Part shown: piece after piece, positions 50,440-59,287 of the stretch | Layout of the letters: each line of letters starts with the position of its first letter | Numbering within the stretch: position 1 is the first letter of the stretch | Assembly (NCBI RefSeq): GCF_900129635.1 | Contig: NZ_FSRB01000001.1 | Coordinates: forward strand, 310,001 to 374,000 | From: Singulisphaera sp. GP187 | GTDB lineage: Bacteria; Planctomycetota; Planctomycetia; Isosphaerales; Isosphaeraceae | DNA length: 64,000 nt | Reading direction: 5' to 3' | Made by a program: the position numbers and the translations under genes | Notes under the pieces: model-generated | Database searches by the model: none | The model's input: the letters and a program-made list of their open reading frames with translations, nothing else | What the model was told of the DNA's origin: nothing

Positions 50440-52821
50440 ATGTCTGATCCGATCGGCAAGTCATCGACGACAGCCCCGGACCCCGGCCCGGTTCGCGATC
50501 AACCCGCGGCCCATCCCACCGAGCTGGCCCAGGTCGACGTGCGGCCCTACCACCATCCCGCGGCCGGCTTCGGCGCGATTGCAAGCACCGTCAAGCACAC
50601 GATGCATGAGATGGGGATGTTCCGGGGCGCCTCGACCCTTTTGAAGGTCAACCAGGCCCACGGATTCGACTGCCCCGGCTGCGCCTGGCCCGAGCCGGGC
50701 GTCGATCACCGCTCCCACGCCGAGTTCTGCGAGAACGGGGCCAAGGCCGTCGCGGCCGAGGCCACGACCCGACGCGTGACGCCCGACTTCTTCAACGAAT
50801 GGTCGATCCCTCTGCTCCTCGAGCAGTCGGACCACTGGCTCGAGTCGCAAGGGCGGCTCACCCACCCGATGGTCCTGACCGAGGGCGCGTCCCGCTACAC
50901 GCCGATCACCTGGGAGGATGCCTTCAACCTGATCGCCGGCGAGCTCCGCAAGCTCGACTCTCCCGACGAGGCGATCTTTTATACGTCGGGACGCACGAGC
51001 AACGAGGCGGCCTTCCTTTATCAGCTCTTCGTCCGCCTGTTCGGCACCAACAACCTCCCCGACTGCTCGAATATGTGCCACGAGTCGAGCGGCGTCGGCC
51101 TGGGCGACACGATTGGGGTCGGCAAGGGGACGGTTTCGCTCGCCGACTTCAACCTGGCCGACGCGATCTTCGTGATCGGCCAGAACCCGGGGACCAATCA
51201 CCCCCGGATGCTCTCGGCGCTCGAAGCCGCCGCGCGGCGCGGCTGTCACATCGTCAGCGTGAATCCGCTCCACGAGCGGGCGCTCGACCGGTTCGCCCAT
51301 CCGCAGCACGTGGGCGACATGCTCAAGGGGGGCACCGCCATCGCGGAGCTGTTCCTCCCCGTCCGGATCAACGGTGACGTCGCCCTTCTCAAGGGGATCA
51401 TGAAGGAGGTTCTCGAGGAAGAACGGCGGCGGCCCGGCCAGGTGCTCGACCGATCGTTCATCGCCGAGCATACGTCAGGATTCGACGCGTTTGCCGCGGC
51501 GCTCGACGCCGCCTCCTGGGAGGAGATCCTCGAGCAGAGCGGCGTTGATCTCGACCTGATCCGGCGCGCGGCCCAGATCTATATCGCGGCCGACCGGGTG
51601 ATCGTCTGCTGGGCGATGGGGCTGACCCAGCATAAAAATGGGGTCGCGAACATTCAGGAGGTCGTTAACCTGCTCTTGCTCCGGGGCAACCTGGGCCGGC
51701 CGGGGGCGGGGGCTTGCCCGGTCCGGGGACATAGCAACGTGCAAGGGGATCGGACGATGGGCATCTATGAACGCCCGTCTGCCGATTTCCTCGATCGACT
51801 TGGCCGCACGTTCGGCTTTGAGCCGCCTCGCGCCCACGGCTTCGACGTGGTGGCCGCGATCAAGGCGATGCACGATCGCCGCGCTCACGTCTTCTTCGCG
51901 ATGGGCGGCAACTTCCATTCCGCCTCCCCGGACACCGCCTACACGGCCGAGGCCCTCCGCCGTTGCCGGCTGACGGTGCAAGTCTCGACCAAGCTGAATC
52001 GAGGTCATCTCGTCACCGGCCGCCAGGCCCTGATCTTGCCCTGCCTCGGTCGGACCGAACTCGATACCCAGGCGGGCGGGCTTCAGTTCGTGACGGTCGA
52101 AGATTCGATGAGCGCGGTCCATAGCTCGCGCGGAGGCCTGGCACCGGCCTCGGAGTTTCTGCTGAGCGAGCCGGCGATCGTCGCACGGCTCGGCCGGGCC
52201 GTGTTCGGCGCTGACTCACGCGTCGACTGGGAAGCGCTCGCGGCCGATTACGACCGGATTCGCGACGGGATTGCCCAGGTGATCCCTGGATTTGAAGACT
52301 TCAATAACCGTGTCCGCCAGCCCAACGGATTCGTCCTCCCGAACGCGGCCGCCGCCCGCCGGTTCGTGACGGCCACCGGCAAGGCCCAGTTCAGTGTCTT
52401 GCCGATCCCTCGGATCGAACTGGCCCCCGGCCAGTTGCTGATGATGACCGTCCGCAGCCACGACCAGTACAACACGACCGTCTACGGCCTGGACGACCGC
52501 TATCGAGGAGTCTACCAAGAGCGGCGCGTCGTCTTCATGAACCAACAGGACATCGTCGCGCTCGGCCTGGTCGACCGCCAGGTGGTCGACCTGATCGGCG
52601 AGTTCCGGGGCGAGCGTCGCCTGGCCCCTCGGTTCATCGTGATCCCGTACGACATCCCACGCGGCTGCACGGCCACCTATTTCCCCGAAGCGAACGTGCT
52701 CGTCCCGGTCGACGACTTCGCCGACGGTAGCCGAACCCCCGCCTCGAAGTCCGTCGTCATCCGCGTGGTCCCGACCGATTCGCCCGATCAAAGTCGGCCC
52801 ATGTCTCATTTGTCTAACTAG
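50440..52821 (+). CDS. FdhF/YdeP-family molybdopterin oxidoreductase
   Basis: 793 residues from the ATG at 50440, preceded by GGGGGAGAGG. The N-terminal HGFDCPGCAWPEPGVDHRSH has the CxxC pair (78, 81) and a further Cys in AEFCENG, as in YdeP-type proteins, but not the four-Cys motif of typical formate dehydrogenases. The molybdopterin fold is shown by FYTSGRTSNEAAFLYQLFVR, LPDCSNMCHESSGVGLGDTI (position of the metal-ligand region) and PVRGHSNVQGDRTMGIYERP. The C-terminal domain has RSHDQYNTTVYGLDDRYRGV. Family members are formate-dehydrogenase-like; the substrate of this one is not known. No signal peptide is seen, so it is cytoplasmic. It is paired with fdhD. Confidence 0.88.
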   Translation: MSDPIGKSSTTAPDPGPVRDQPAAHPTELAQVDVRPYHHPAAGFGAIASTVKHTMHEMGMFRGASTLLKVNQAHGFDCPGCAWPEPGVDHRSHAEFCENGAKAVAAEATTRRVTPDFFNEWSIPLLLEQSDHWLESQGRLTHPMVLTEGASRYTPITWEDAFNLIAGELRKLDSPDEAIFYTSGRTSNEAAFLYQLFVRLFGTNNLPDCSNMCHESSGVGLGDTIGVGKGTVSLADFNLADAIFVIGQNPGTNHPRMLSALEAAARRGCHIVSVNPLHERALDRFAHPQHVGDMLKGGTAIAELFLPVRINGDVALLKGIMKEVLEEERRRPGQVLDRSFIAEHTSGFDAFAAALDAASWEEILEQSGVDLDLIRRAAQIYIAADRVIVCWAMGLTQHKNGVANIQEVVNLLLLRGNLGRPGAGACPVRGHSNVQGDRTMGIYERPSADFLDRLGRTFGFEPPRAHGFDVVAAIKAMHDRRAHVFFAMGGNFHSASPDTAYTAEALRRCRLTVQVSTKLNRGHLVTGRQALILPCLGRTELDTQAGGLQFVTVEDSMSAVHSSRGGLAPASEFLLSEPAIVARLGRAVFGADSRVDWEALAADYDRIRDGIAQVIPGFEDFNNRVRQPNGFVLPNAAAARRFVTATGKAQFSVLPIPRIELAPGQLLMMTVRSHDQYNTTVYGLDDRYRGVYQERRVVFMNQQDIVALGLVDRQVVDLIGEFRGERRLAPRFIVIPYDIPRGCTATYFPEANVLVPVDDFADGSRTPASKSVVIRVVPTDSPDQSRPMSHLSN

Positions 52822-53032
52822 TGTTCTGGGCTGATCCGAGCGGCCCGTGGGATTTTGCTGTTGACAGGCGAAGGGACGAGTGAAAGGCTGGATGAAATCA
52901 GGATGTTCACGGGTTCTCTGTAACGGCTTCTCTCTCGAGCGGATCGCTCCCCTCTAAGGTCGACCATGTCGCTCATTTGAGGACTTGAGTCTTGGTCTTG
53001 GTGGTGAGCCATACGTCCGGAGTTGCGCGCTT

Positions 53033-55314
53033 ATGGAACGCCGAGCGATCTCGATCAGTGGGATCGTGCAGGGAGTCGGACTCCGCCCCTTCGTTTTCGG
53101 GTTGGCGTCGGAGTTTGGTCTTCACGGCTTCGTGAAGAACCAGACGGGTGGCGTCCTGATCGAAGTGGAGGGGGAGGATCGTTCCGTCGACGGCTTCTTC
53201 CTCGCGCTGATGAAGCGGCCTCCGCCGCTGGCGCAATTCGAGGAAGTGAGCTGGACATCTTGCCTGCCTCGTAACGACACGTGCTTTCGGATCGAGTCGA
53301 GCAGTGCCGACGCCGCGAGCCTGATCTTTCCCTCCCCGGACGTCGCCACCTGCGCTGACTGCCTTGCCGAGCTGTTCGATCCTCGCGACCGACGGTATCG
53401 GTATCCGTTCTTGAACTGCACCAACTGCGGGCCACGGTTCACGATTATCCGGAATGCTCCGTACGACCGGGAACGGACGACCATGGAATCGTTCGTCATG
53501 TGCGCGGAGTGTCGCGCGGAGTATGAAGATCCGTATAATCGTCGATTCCATGCCGAGCCGATCGCCTGCGCGTCGTGCGGACCGCGCTTGGAGGCGCTCG
53601 ATGCCCAGGGCGCAAGGCTGGCGTCGGCTGATCCCCTGGAGGCCGCGATCGCCGCGTTGCGTCAAGGGAGGATCATTGCGCTGAAAGGGTTGGGGGGATA
53701 CCACCTGGCTTGCTTGGCGGCTGACGCGCGGGCGGTTACGGAGCTGAGGCGTCGCAAGCAACGCGATGCGAAGCCATTCGCCCTGATGGTGGGTGACCTG
53801 GCCGGGGCGCGCGAGATTGCGGAGGTTTCCACGAGTGAAGCGGCGTTGCTGGAATCGAGGCGCCGGCCGATCGTCCTGGTCCGCAGGCGGCCGGGGGCGG
53901 ACGTGGCTGTTGCCGTCGCGCCGGGCAGTCCTGATTTCGGCGTGATGTTGCCGTACACCCCGCTGCACCATCTCTTACTCCGAACGCTCGGTTCGCTGCC
54001 GTTGGTGATGACCAGTGGCAACCGCTCCGACGAGCCGATCGCCTACGAGGACGATGACGCGAGCGTGCGTCTCGCGGGCATTGCCTACCTCTATCTGACT
54101 CATAATCGCCCGATCCACATGCGGTGTGATGACTCGGTCACGCGAATCGTCGACGGCAAGGAATCGCCGCTCCGCCGCTCTCGGGGATATGCTCCTCAAC
54201 CGATGAGACTGGCGGTCGAGTGTCGCCGGCCCACCTTGGCGCTGGGGGCCAGTTGAAGGGGACGTTCGCCCTGGGACGTGGGCGACACGCCGTGCTGAGC
54301 CACCACCTTGGCGACCTGGATCACTATGAGGCGTACCGGGCCTACGTCGAGGCGATCGCTCATTACCAGCGGTTGTTTGCGTTTCAGCCGGAGTTGCTGG
54401 CGCACGACTTGCATCCGGACTATGCGTCGACCCGGTATGCGGCCGAGCACCCAGGGGAGATTCCTCGGGTTGCGGTCCAACATCATCATGCGCATATCGC
54501 GAGTTGCATGGCGGAGCACGGCCTGGATGAGCCGGTGATCGGCGTGGCCTTTGATGGAACCGGTTATGGAACCGACGGCGCAATCTGGGGAGGAGAGTTC
54601 CTCATGGGGGATTGTCGCCAGTTCCGTCGCGCGGCCCACTTGCGGTATGTGGCGATGCCCGGAGGCGAGCAGGCCATTCGGGAACCCTGGCGGATGGCTT
54701 GCGCGCATCTGGCCGATGCCGGACAAGATGGCGCTCGCTGGCTCGCTCGGATTCAGGAGCCGGCCTTCCTGGTTGTGCAACAGCAGTTGGAGCGGCGGTT
54801 CAATGCTCCTTTGACCTCAAGTGTGGGCCGGCTCTTCGACGCCGTGGCGGCCCTGGCCGGGGTTCGTGACCGTGTCCGGTTCGAGGGGCAGGCGGCGATC
54901 GAACTCGAGGGACTCGCCTCGGACCTTCCCGCCGCTTGTGACTCCTATCCGTTTGTGATCCAGCCTGGTCCGAGCCTTGTCATCGACACGAGGCCGCTGA
55001 TCGCCGGGGTGGTCGACGACCTTCGAACGGGCTGCACGGCGGCGCGGATCGGTCGCCGGTTCCACTCCACTCTGGTCGAGATGATTGCACAAGTCTGTGG
55101 CCGGCTGGCCGCGGAGCACGGGCTTGGCACCGTGGTCCTGAGCGGTGGGGTGTTCATGAACGTCCTGCTGACGACCGAGACCGTGGCAAGACTGACGCAG
55201 GATGGGTTCCGGGTCTATCGCCACCAACGCGTTCCCCCGAATGACGGCGGTTTGTGCCTGGGCCAGCTCGCGGTCGCGGCGGCAGGGCAAGCGGCGGGGT
55301 TGGTCCCTGGATGA
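53033..55314 (+). CDS. hypF: Carbamoyltransferase HypF, interrupted by a one-base frameshift
   Basis: HypF carbamoylates the C-terminal Cys of HypE to start cyanide-ligand synthesis for [NiFe] hydrogenase. The first part (53033-54256) has the acylphosphatase domain (SGIVQGVGLRPFVFGL), two zinc fingers (CADC...CTNCGP; CAEC...CASCGP) and the YrdC-like domain. It stops at TLALGAS. The second frame (usable from about 54244 to 55314) carries the carbamoyltransferase domain with AVQHHHAHIASCMAEHG and GVFMNVLLTTETVARL. A minus-one shift at the G5 run 54244-54248 restores the normal LALGG-x-LK junction and a ~760-residue protein, the usual length. It is either a one-base deletion, a sequencing error or, less likely, programmed slippage. 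Confidence 0.9.
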
Positions 55315-55324
55315 GGAGTTGCCG

Positions 55325-55576
55325 ATGTGCCTCGGAATCCCCGGAAAGGTGGTCGAGACCTACACCGAGCATGACGTTCTGATGGGCCGCGTCGAGTTCG
55401 GCGGGGTCTACAAGCGAGTCTGCCTGGAGCACGTGCCCGACATTGTGGCCAACGAATACGTGCTTGTTCACGTGGGATTCGCCCTGTCTCGGATTGACGA
55501 GGTCGAGGCGAAGCGGGTCTTCGCGTTTCTCGAGGAGATGAATCAGCTCGACGACCTGGAGGCGCATTCGCCATGA
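55325..55576 (+). CDS. hypC: Hydrogenase maturation chaperone HypC
   Basis: 83 residues beginning [20 protein letters not shown], with the essential N-terminal Cys2 that holds the iron unit on the HypCD complex and carries it to the large subunit. [20 protein letters not shown] and [20 protein letters not shown] match the OB-like HypC fold. GAGGAG precedes the ATG at 55325. It starts ten bases after hypF and overlaps hypD by four bases, giving a coupled operon. Confidence 0.96.
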   Translation: MCLGIPGKVVETYTEHDVLMGRVEFGGVYKRVCLEHVPDIVANEYVLVHVGFALSRIDEVEAKRVFAFLEEMNQLDDLEAHSP

Positions 55577-56736
55577 AATATCTCGACGAGTATCGAGACA
55601 GTGTCGGGGCCCGAAAGCTCGCGGCGGCGATCGCGCGGACGGTGACCCAGCCCTGGACGATCATGGAGGTCTGCGGCGGACAGACCCACACCATCGTCAA
55701 GTACGGGATCGACCGGATCTTGCCCGCCGAGGTCGAGTTGGTGCATGGGCCGGGCTGCCCGGTCTGCGTGACCTCGCTCGAGATGATCGACCGGGCGCAT
55801 GCGATCGCCTCGAGGCCCGACGTGATCTTCTGCTCGTTCGGCGACATGCTCCGCGTCCCCGGGTCGCGCGGCGACCTGTTGCAGCTCAAGTCGCAAGGGG
55901 CGGACGTCCGGATCGTCTATTCGCCGCTCGACGCCGTGAACCTCGCGGTGGCCAACCCCGGCCGCCAGGTTATCTTTTTCGCGATCGGGTTCGAGACGAC
56001 CGCGCCGCCGAACGCAATGGCCGTCTGGCTGGCGCGAAAACAGCGGCTGACGAACTTCAGTGTCCTGGTGTCGCACGTGCTCGTGCCGCCGGCGATGACG
56101 GCGATTCTCCAGTCTCCCGGCAATCGCGTTCGGGCGTTCTTGGGGCCGGGGCACGTCTGCACCGTGGTCGGGTGCGGTGAGTACGGGCCGATCGCCGACC
56201 GCTTCCACGTGCCGATCGTCGTCACCGGTTTTGAGCCGCTCGACCTGCTCGAAGGTGTGCTCTGGGTGGTCCGCCAGTTGGAAGAGGGGCGCGCGGAGGT
56301 GGAGAACCAGTACGCCCGCGCGGTCCGGCCGGAAGGGAATCCAGCGTCGAAGTCCTTGATTGAAGATGTCTTTGAGGTTTGTGATCGCAAGTGGCGGGGG
56401 ATTGGCCTCATCCCGATGAGTGGCTACAAGCTCCGCCCTGCGTATTATGACTTCGACGCGGAACGGCGGTTCGCCGTTTCCGGGATCGAGACGCAAGAGT
56501 CGGCGATCTGCATCAGCGGAGAGATCCTCAAGGGGCTCAAAAAGCCGCACGATTGCCCGGCGTTCGGCCTGACCTGCACGCCGCAAAACCCGCTGGGCGC
56601 GACCATGGTTTCGTCGGAAGGGGCGTGCGCCGCCTATTACGCGTATGGCCGCCACCTCGAGAGGAATCCGAGCGACGCGCTGGTTCCGCTGGAAAGCCTG
56701 GTTCCCCTCGGTTCCGGCAAGGAGGTCATCCGATGA
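55573..56736 (+). CDS. hypD: Hydrogenase maturation iron-sulfur protein HypD
   Basis: 387 residues. HypD with HypC assembles Fe(CN)2CO. Seen are the conserved [60 protein letters not shown], and a C-terminal Cys set ([36 protein letters not shown]) that carries the [4Fe-4S] cluster. The length is typical. The ATG overlaps hypC by four bases, and the stop overlaps the hypE start by four bases. Confidence 0.96.
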   Translation: MKYLDEYRDSVGARKLAAAIARTVTQPWTIMEVCGGQTHTIVKYGIDRILPAEVELVHGPGCPVCVTSLEMIDRAHAIASRPDVIFCSFGDMLRVPGSRGDLLQLKSQGADVRIVYSPLDAVNLAVANPGRQVIFFAIGFETTAPPNAMAVWLARKQRLTNFSVLVSHVLVPPAMTAILQSPGNRVRAFLGPGHVCTVVGCGEYGPIADRFHVPIVVTGFEPLDLLEGVLWVVRQLEEGRAEVENQYARAVRPEGNPASKSLIEDVFEVCDRKWRGIGLIPMSGYKLRPAYYDFDAERRFAVSGIETQESAICISGEILKGLKKPHDCPAFGLTCTPQNPLGATMVSSEGACAAYYAYGRHLERNPSDALVPLESLVPLGSGKEVIR

Positions 56737-57821
56737 GTGAGCCCGTTGGGACGCTCGATGCCGAACTCTTCGGCGCCTGCCCGGTGCCCCAGTCGCGTTA
56801 CGACCAGATCGTGCTCGGTCACGGCGGCGGCGGGCTCCTGACGAACGAATTGATCCAGCGGTTATTCGTCCCCGCGTTTCGAAATGACGTGCTCGAGGCG
56901 CTCGAGGATCAAGCCACGCTTCGCCTGGGGACGGATAACGGTGTGAAGGCGCCTCGAATTGCCTTTACGACCGATTCGTTTGTCGTGCGTCCGCTTTTCT
57001 TCCCCGGTGGAGATATTGGCAAGCTTGCCGTGCATGGAACCGTGAACGACCTGGCGGTCGGAGGGGCGCGTCCGCTCTTCCTGTCGGCGGCGTTCATCCT
57101 CGAGGAGGGGATGCCGCTGGCCGACCTGAAACGGATCGTCGCCTCGATGCGCTCGGCCTGCGACGAGGCGGGGGTCGTGCTCGTCACCGGTGACACCAAG
57201 GTCGTCGATCGCGGCAAGGGCGATCAGGTCTTCATCACCACTTCGGGGATCGGTCTGGTCCCCGAAGGGCGCTCGCTTTCGATCCGGTCCGCGCGGCCGG
57301 GCGATTATCTCGTGGTCTCGGGGACGATCGGCGACCATGGCATTGCGATCATGTCGGTTCGTGAGGGGATCGAGTTCGAGACCGTGCTCGAGAGCGACAC
57401 GGCCCCGCTGACCGACCTGGTCCGGGTCATGCTCGACGCCTGCCCATCGATCCGGGCGATGCGCGACCCGACCCGCGGCGGTGTCTCGAGCGCCTTGAAC
57501 GAGCTGGCCGAAGCGTCACGCGTGGGCGTCAGGCTCGATGAGGCCGCCATCCCGGTCTGCGCCGAGGTCCGGGGCGCTTGCGAAATGCTTGGGCTCGACC
57601 CGCTCTATGTCGCCAACGAAGGGAAGCTGATCGCCGTCGTCCCATCCGCGGATGCCGAGCGACTCGTGACTGTGATGCGTTCGCACCCGCTCGGCCGGAA
57701 TACCGCGCTCATCGGCCAGGTCGTGGCCGAGCACCCGGGGATGGTCACCCTGCGTTCGATTGTGGGGGGCGAGCGGGTCGTCACCCTGCTCTCGGGAGAA
57801 CAGTTGCCGCGCATCTGCTGA
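56733..57821 (+). CDS. hypE: Hydrogenase maturation dehydratase HypE
   Basis: 362 residues. HypE dehydrates its own thiocarboxamide to thiocyanate, the CN donor. It has the AIR-synthase-like ATP-binding fold ([80 protein letters not shown]) and ends in the diagnostic PRIC tail whose last Cys is modified by HypF. The start at 56733 lies in an ATGA overlap with hypD. No hypA or hypB follows. Confidence 0.96.
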   Translation: MSEPVGTLDAELFGACPVPQSRYDQIVLGHGGGGLLTNELIQRLFVPAFRNDVLEALEDQATLRLGTDNGVKAPRIAFTTDSFVVRPLFFPGGDIGKLAVHGTVNDLAVGGARPLFLSAAFILEEGMPLADLKRIVASMRSACDEAGVVLVTGDTKVVDRGKGDQVFITTSGIGLVPEGRSLSIRSARPGDYLVVSGTIGDHGIAIMSVREGIEFETVLESDTAPLTDLVRVMLDACPSIRAMRDPTRGGVSSALNELAEASRVGVRLDEAAIPVCAEVRGACEMLGLDPLYVANEGKLIAVVPSADAERLVTVMRSHPLGRNTALIGQVVAEHPGMVTLRSIVGGERVVTLLSGEQLPRIC

Positions 57822-57933
57822 GGGATGCATCCAGCGAGCAACCGATTGAGCTGGCGAGCCGGGTGACTCTAAGCCGTTGGTCTCGGTTTTCCTTGATTTT
57901 CTGATGGGCGATCGCTGGGATGCAACGGCCGCT

Positions 57934-58011
57934 GGGTGCCACGGGTTGTACTCAATCCGTGAGCGATCGCCCAAGTTTTTGGCTCACGGGTTGAGTATAA
58001 CCCGTGGCACC
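57934..58011. repeat. Long hairpin repeat (REP-like), copy 2
   Basis: GGGTGCCACGGGTTGTACTC... (57934-57964) pairs with ...GTATAACCCGTGGCACC (57982-58011). It is nearly identical to 39690-39768. It lies in the 369-bp gap 57822-58190 between hypE and the hydrogenase small subunit, where it may separate the hyp operon from the structural operon by acting as a partial terminator. Otherwise that gap holds only the GAGAGGAG ribosome-binding site of the next gene. Confidence 0.8.
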
Positions 58012-58190
58012 AAAGAATTGAACATTATTTAATGTAAAGGGCAGCCAGGTCCACCTGTTCAGGGACCCTGAGTTCCCGATAGGAAAAGGCAGGCATTGGC
58101 ACCGGCACGCCAAATCGTGGGAAGGAAGCGTAAACGCGAGGAGAGCCAACATCTGTTGTTGATTCGCACCTACCCGAGAGGAGTCTGACC

Positions 58191-59264
58191 ATGACGGCAG
58201 CGACAGTGCCTTACGGCCGGAAGACGCAGCACGCGCCGGCGGTTAAGGAAGTCCACGTTCTCTGGATCACGGCTGGACTCGGCTGTGACGGAGACACGGT
58301 CTCGATCACCGCGGCCACCCAGCCGAGCATCGAGGACGTCTTGCGGGGGGCGATCCCCGGGCTCCCCAAGGTCTACCTGCATAACCCGGTTCTCGCCTAC
58401 GAAAACGGCGATGAATTCATGAAGTACTGGTATCTCGCCGACGATGACCGCCTCGGTGCGTTCGTCCTCGTCGTCGAGGGTTCGATCCCCAACGAGAAGA
58501 TCCACCGGGAGGGGTACTGGGCCGCGCTCGGGACGGATCAGAAGACCGGCCAACCGATCACGACCTGTGAATGGATCGATCGGCTCGCGCCCAAGGCGGT
58601 GGCCGTCGTGGCGATCGGCACCTGTGCGACCTACGGCGGGATCCACGCGATGGAAGGCAACCCGACCGGCTGCATGGGCCTGCCCGACTACCTGGGCTGG
58701 GACTGGAAGTCGAAGGCCGGGCTGCCGATCGTCTGCGTGCCGGGCTGTCCGGTTCAGCCCGACAACTTCATGGAGACGCTGCTCTACCTCCTCCATCAGG
58801 TGGCCGGACTGGCCCCCATGATTCCCCTCGACGACTGCTTGCGACCCACCTGGCTGTTCGGCAAAACGGTCCACGACGGCTGCGACCGTGCGGGCTACTA
58901 CGAGCAGGCGGACTTCGCCCACGAATACGGCTCGCCCAAGTGTCTGGTCAAGCTCGGCTGCTGGGGGCCGGTGGTCAATTGCAACGTGCCCAAGCGGGGC
59001 TGGATGGCCGGCCTCGGTGGCTGTCCCAACGTCGGCGGGATCTGCATCGGCTGCACCATGCCAGGTTTTCCCGACAAGTTCATGCCGTTCATGGACGAAC
59101 CTCCGGGCGCTCGCCTCTCCTCGGTCGCCATCGGGTTCTACGGCCGGATCATCCGGAAGCTGCGCGGCTGGACCATGGACACGGCCAACAAGGAGCCGAA
59201 GTGGCGTCATCGCCGCCCCGAACTGACCACCGGATATCACCCACCCACCCCCGTCAAATCCTGA
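58191..59264 (+). CDS. hhyS: Group 1h [NiFe] hydrogenase small subunit
   Basis: 357 residues; the electron-transfer subunit of the actinobacterial-type high-affinity hydrogenase. No Tat signal or membrane anchor is present, as in group 1h. The proximal-cluster motif is AGLGCDGDTVSITAATQPSI: Cys32 and Asp35, where ordinary uptake hydrogenases have Cys-x-x-Cys; Cys145 (GTCATYGG) and Cys186 (VPGCPVQPDN) complete it. Distal-cluster ligands are His228, Cys231, Cys251 and Cys257; further Cys at 264, 278, 285 and 288 (NCNVPKRGW, GGCPNVGGICIGCTMPGFPD) supply the medial cluster. GAGAGGAG precedes the start. Followed 23 bp later by the large subunit. Confidence 0.94.
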   Translation: MTAATVPYGRKTQHAPAVKEVHVLWITAGLGCDGDTVSITAATQPSIEDVLRGAIPGLPKVYLHNPVLAYENGDEFMKYWYLADDDRLGAFVLVVEGSIPNEKIHREGYWAALGTDQKTGQPITTCEWIDRLAPKAVAVVAIGTCATYGGIHAMEGNPTGCMGLPDYLGWDWKSKAGLPIVCVPGCPVQPDNFMETLLYLLHQVAGLAPMIPLDDCLRPTWLFGKTVHDGCDRAGYYEQADFAHEYGSPKCLVKLGCWGPVVNCNVPKRGWMAGLGGCPNVGGICIGCTMPGFPDKFMPFMDEPPGARLSSVAIGFYGRIIRKLRGWTMDTANKEPKWRHRRPELTTGYHPPTPVKS

Positions 59265-59287
59265 AAAATCCAGAAAGGAGCCGAACG

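Noticed and set aside
54220..55314. Second half of HypF as an independent gene
   Set aside because: Its apparent start lies inside the first half and has no ribosome-binding site; sequence continuity with the first half shows a frameshift instead.
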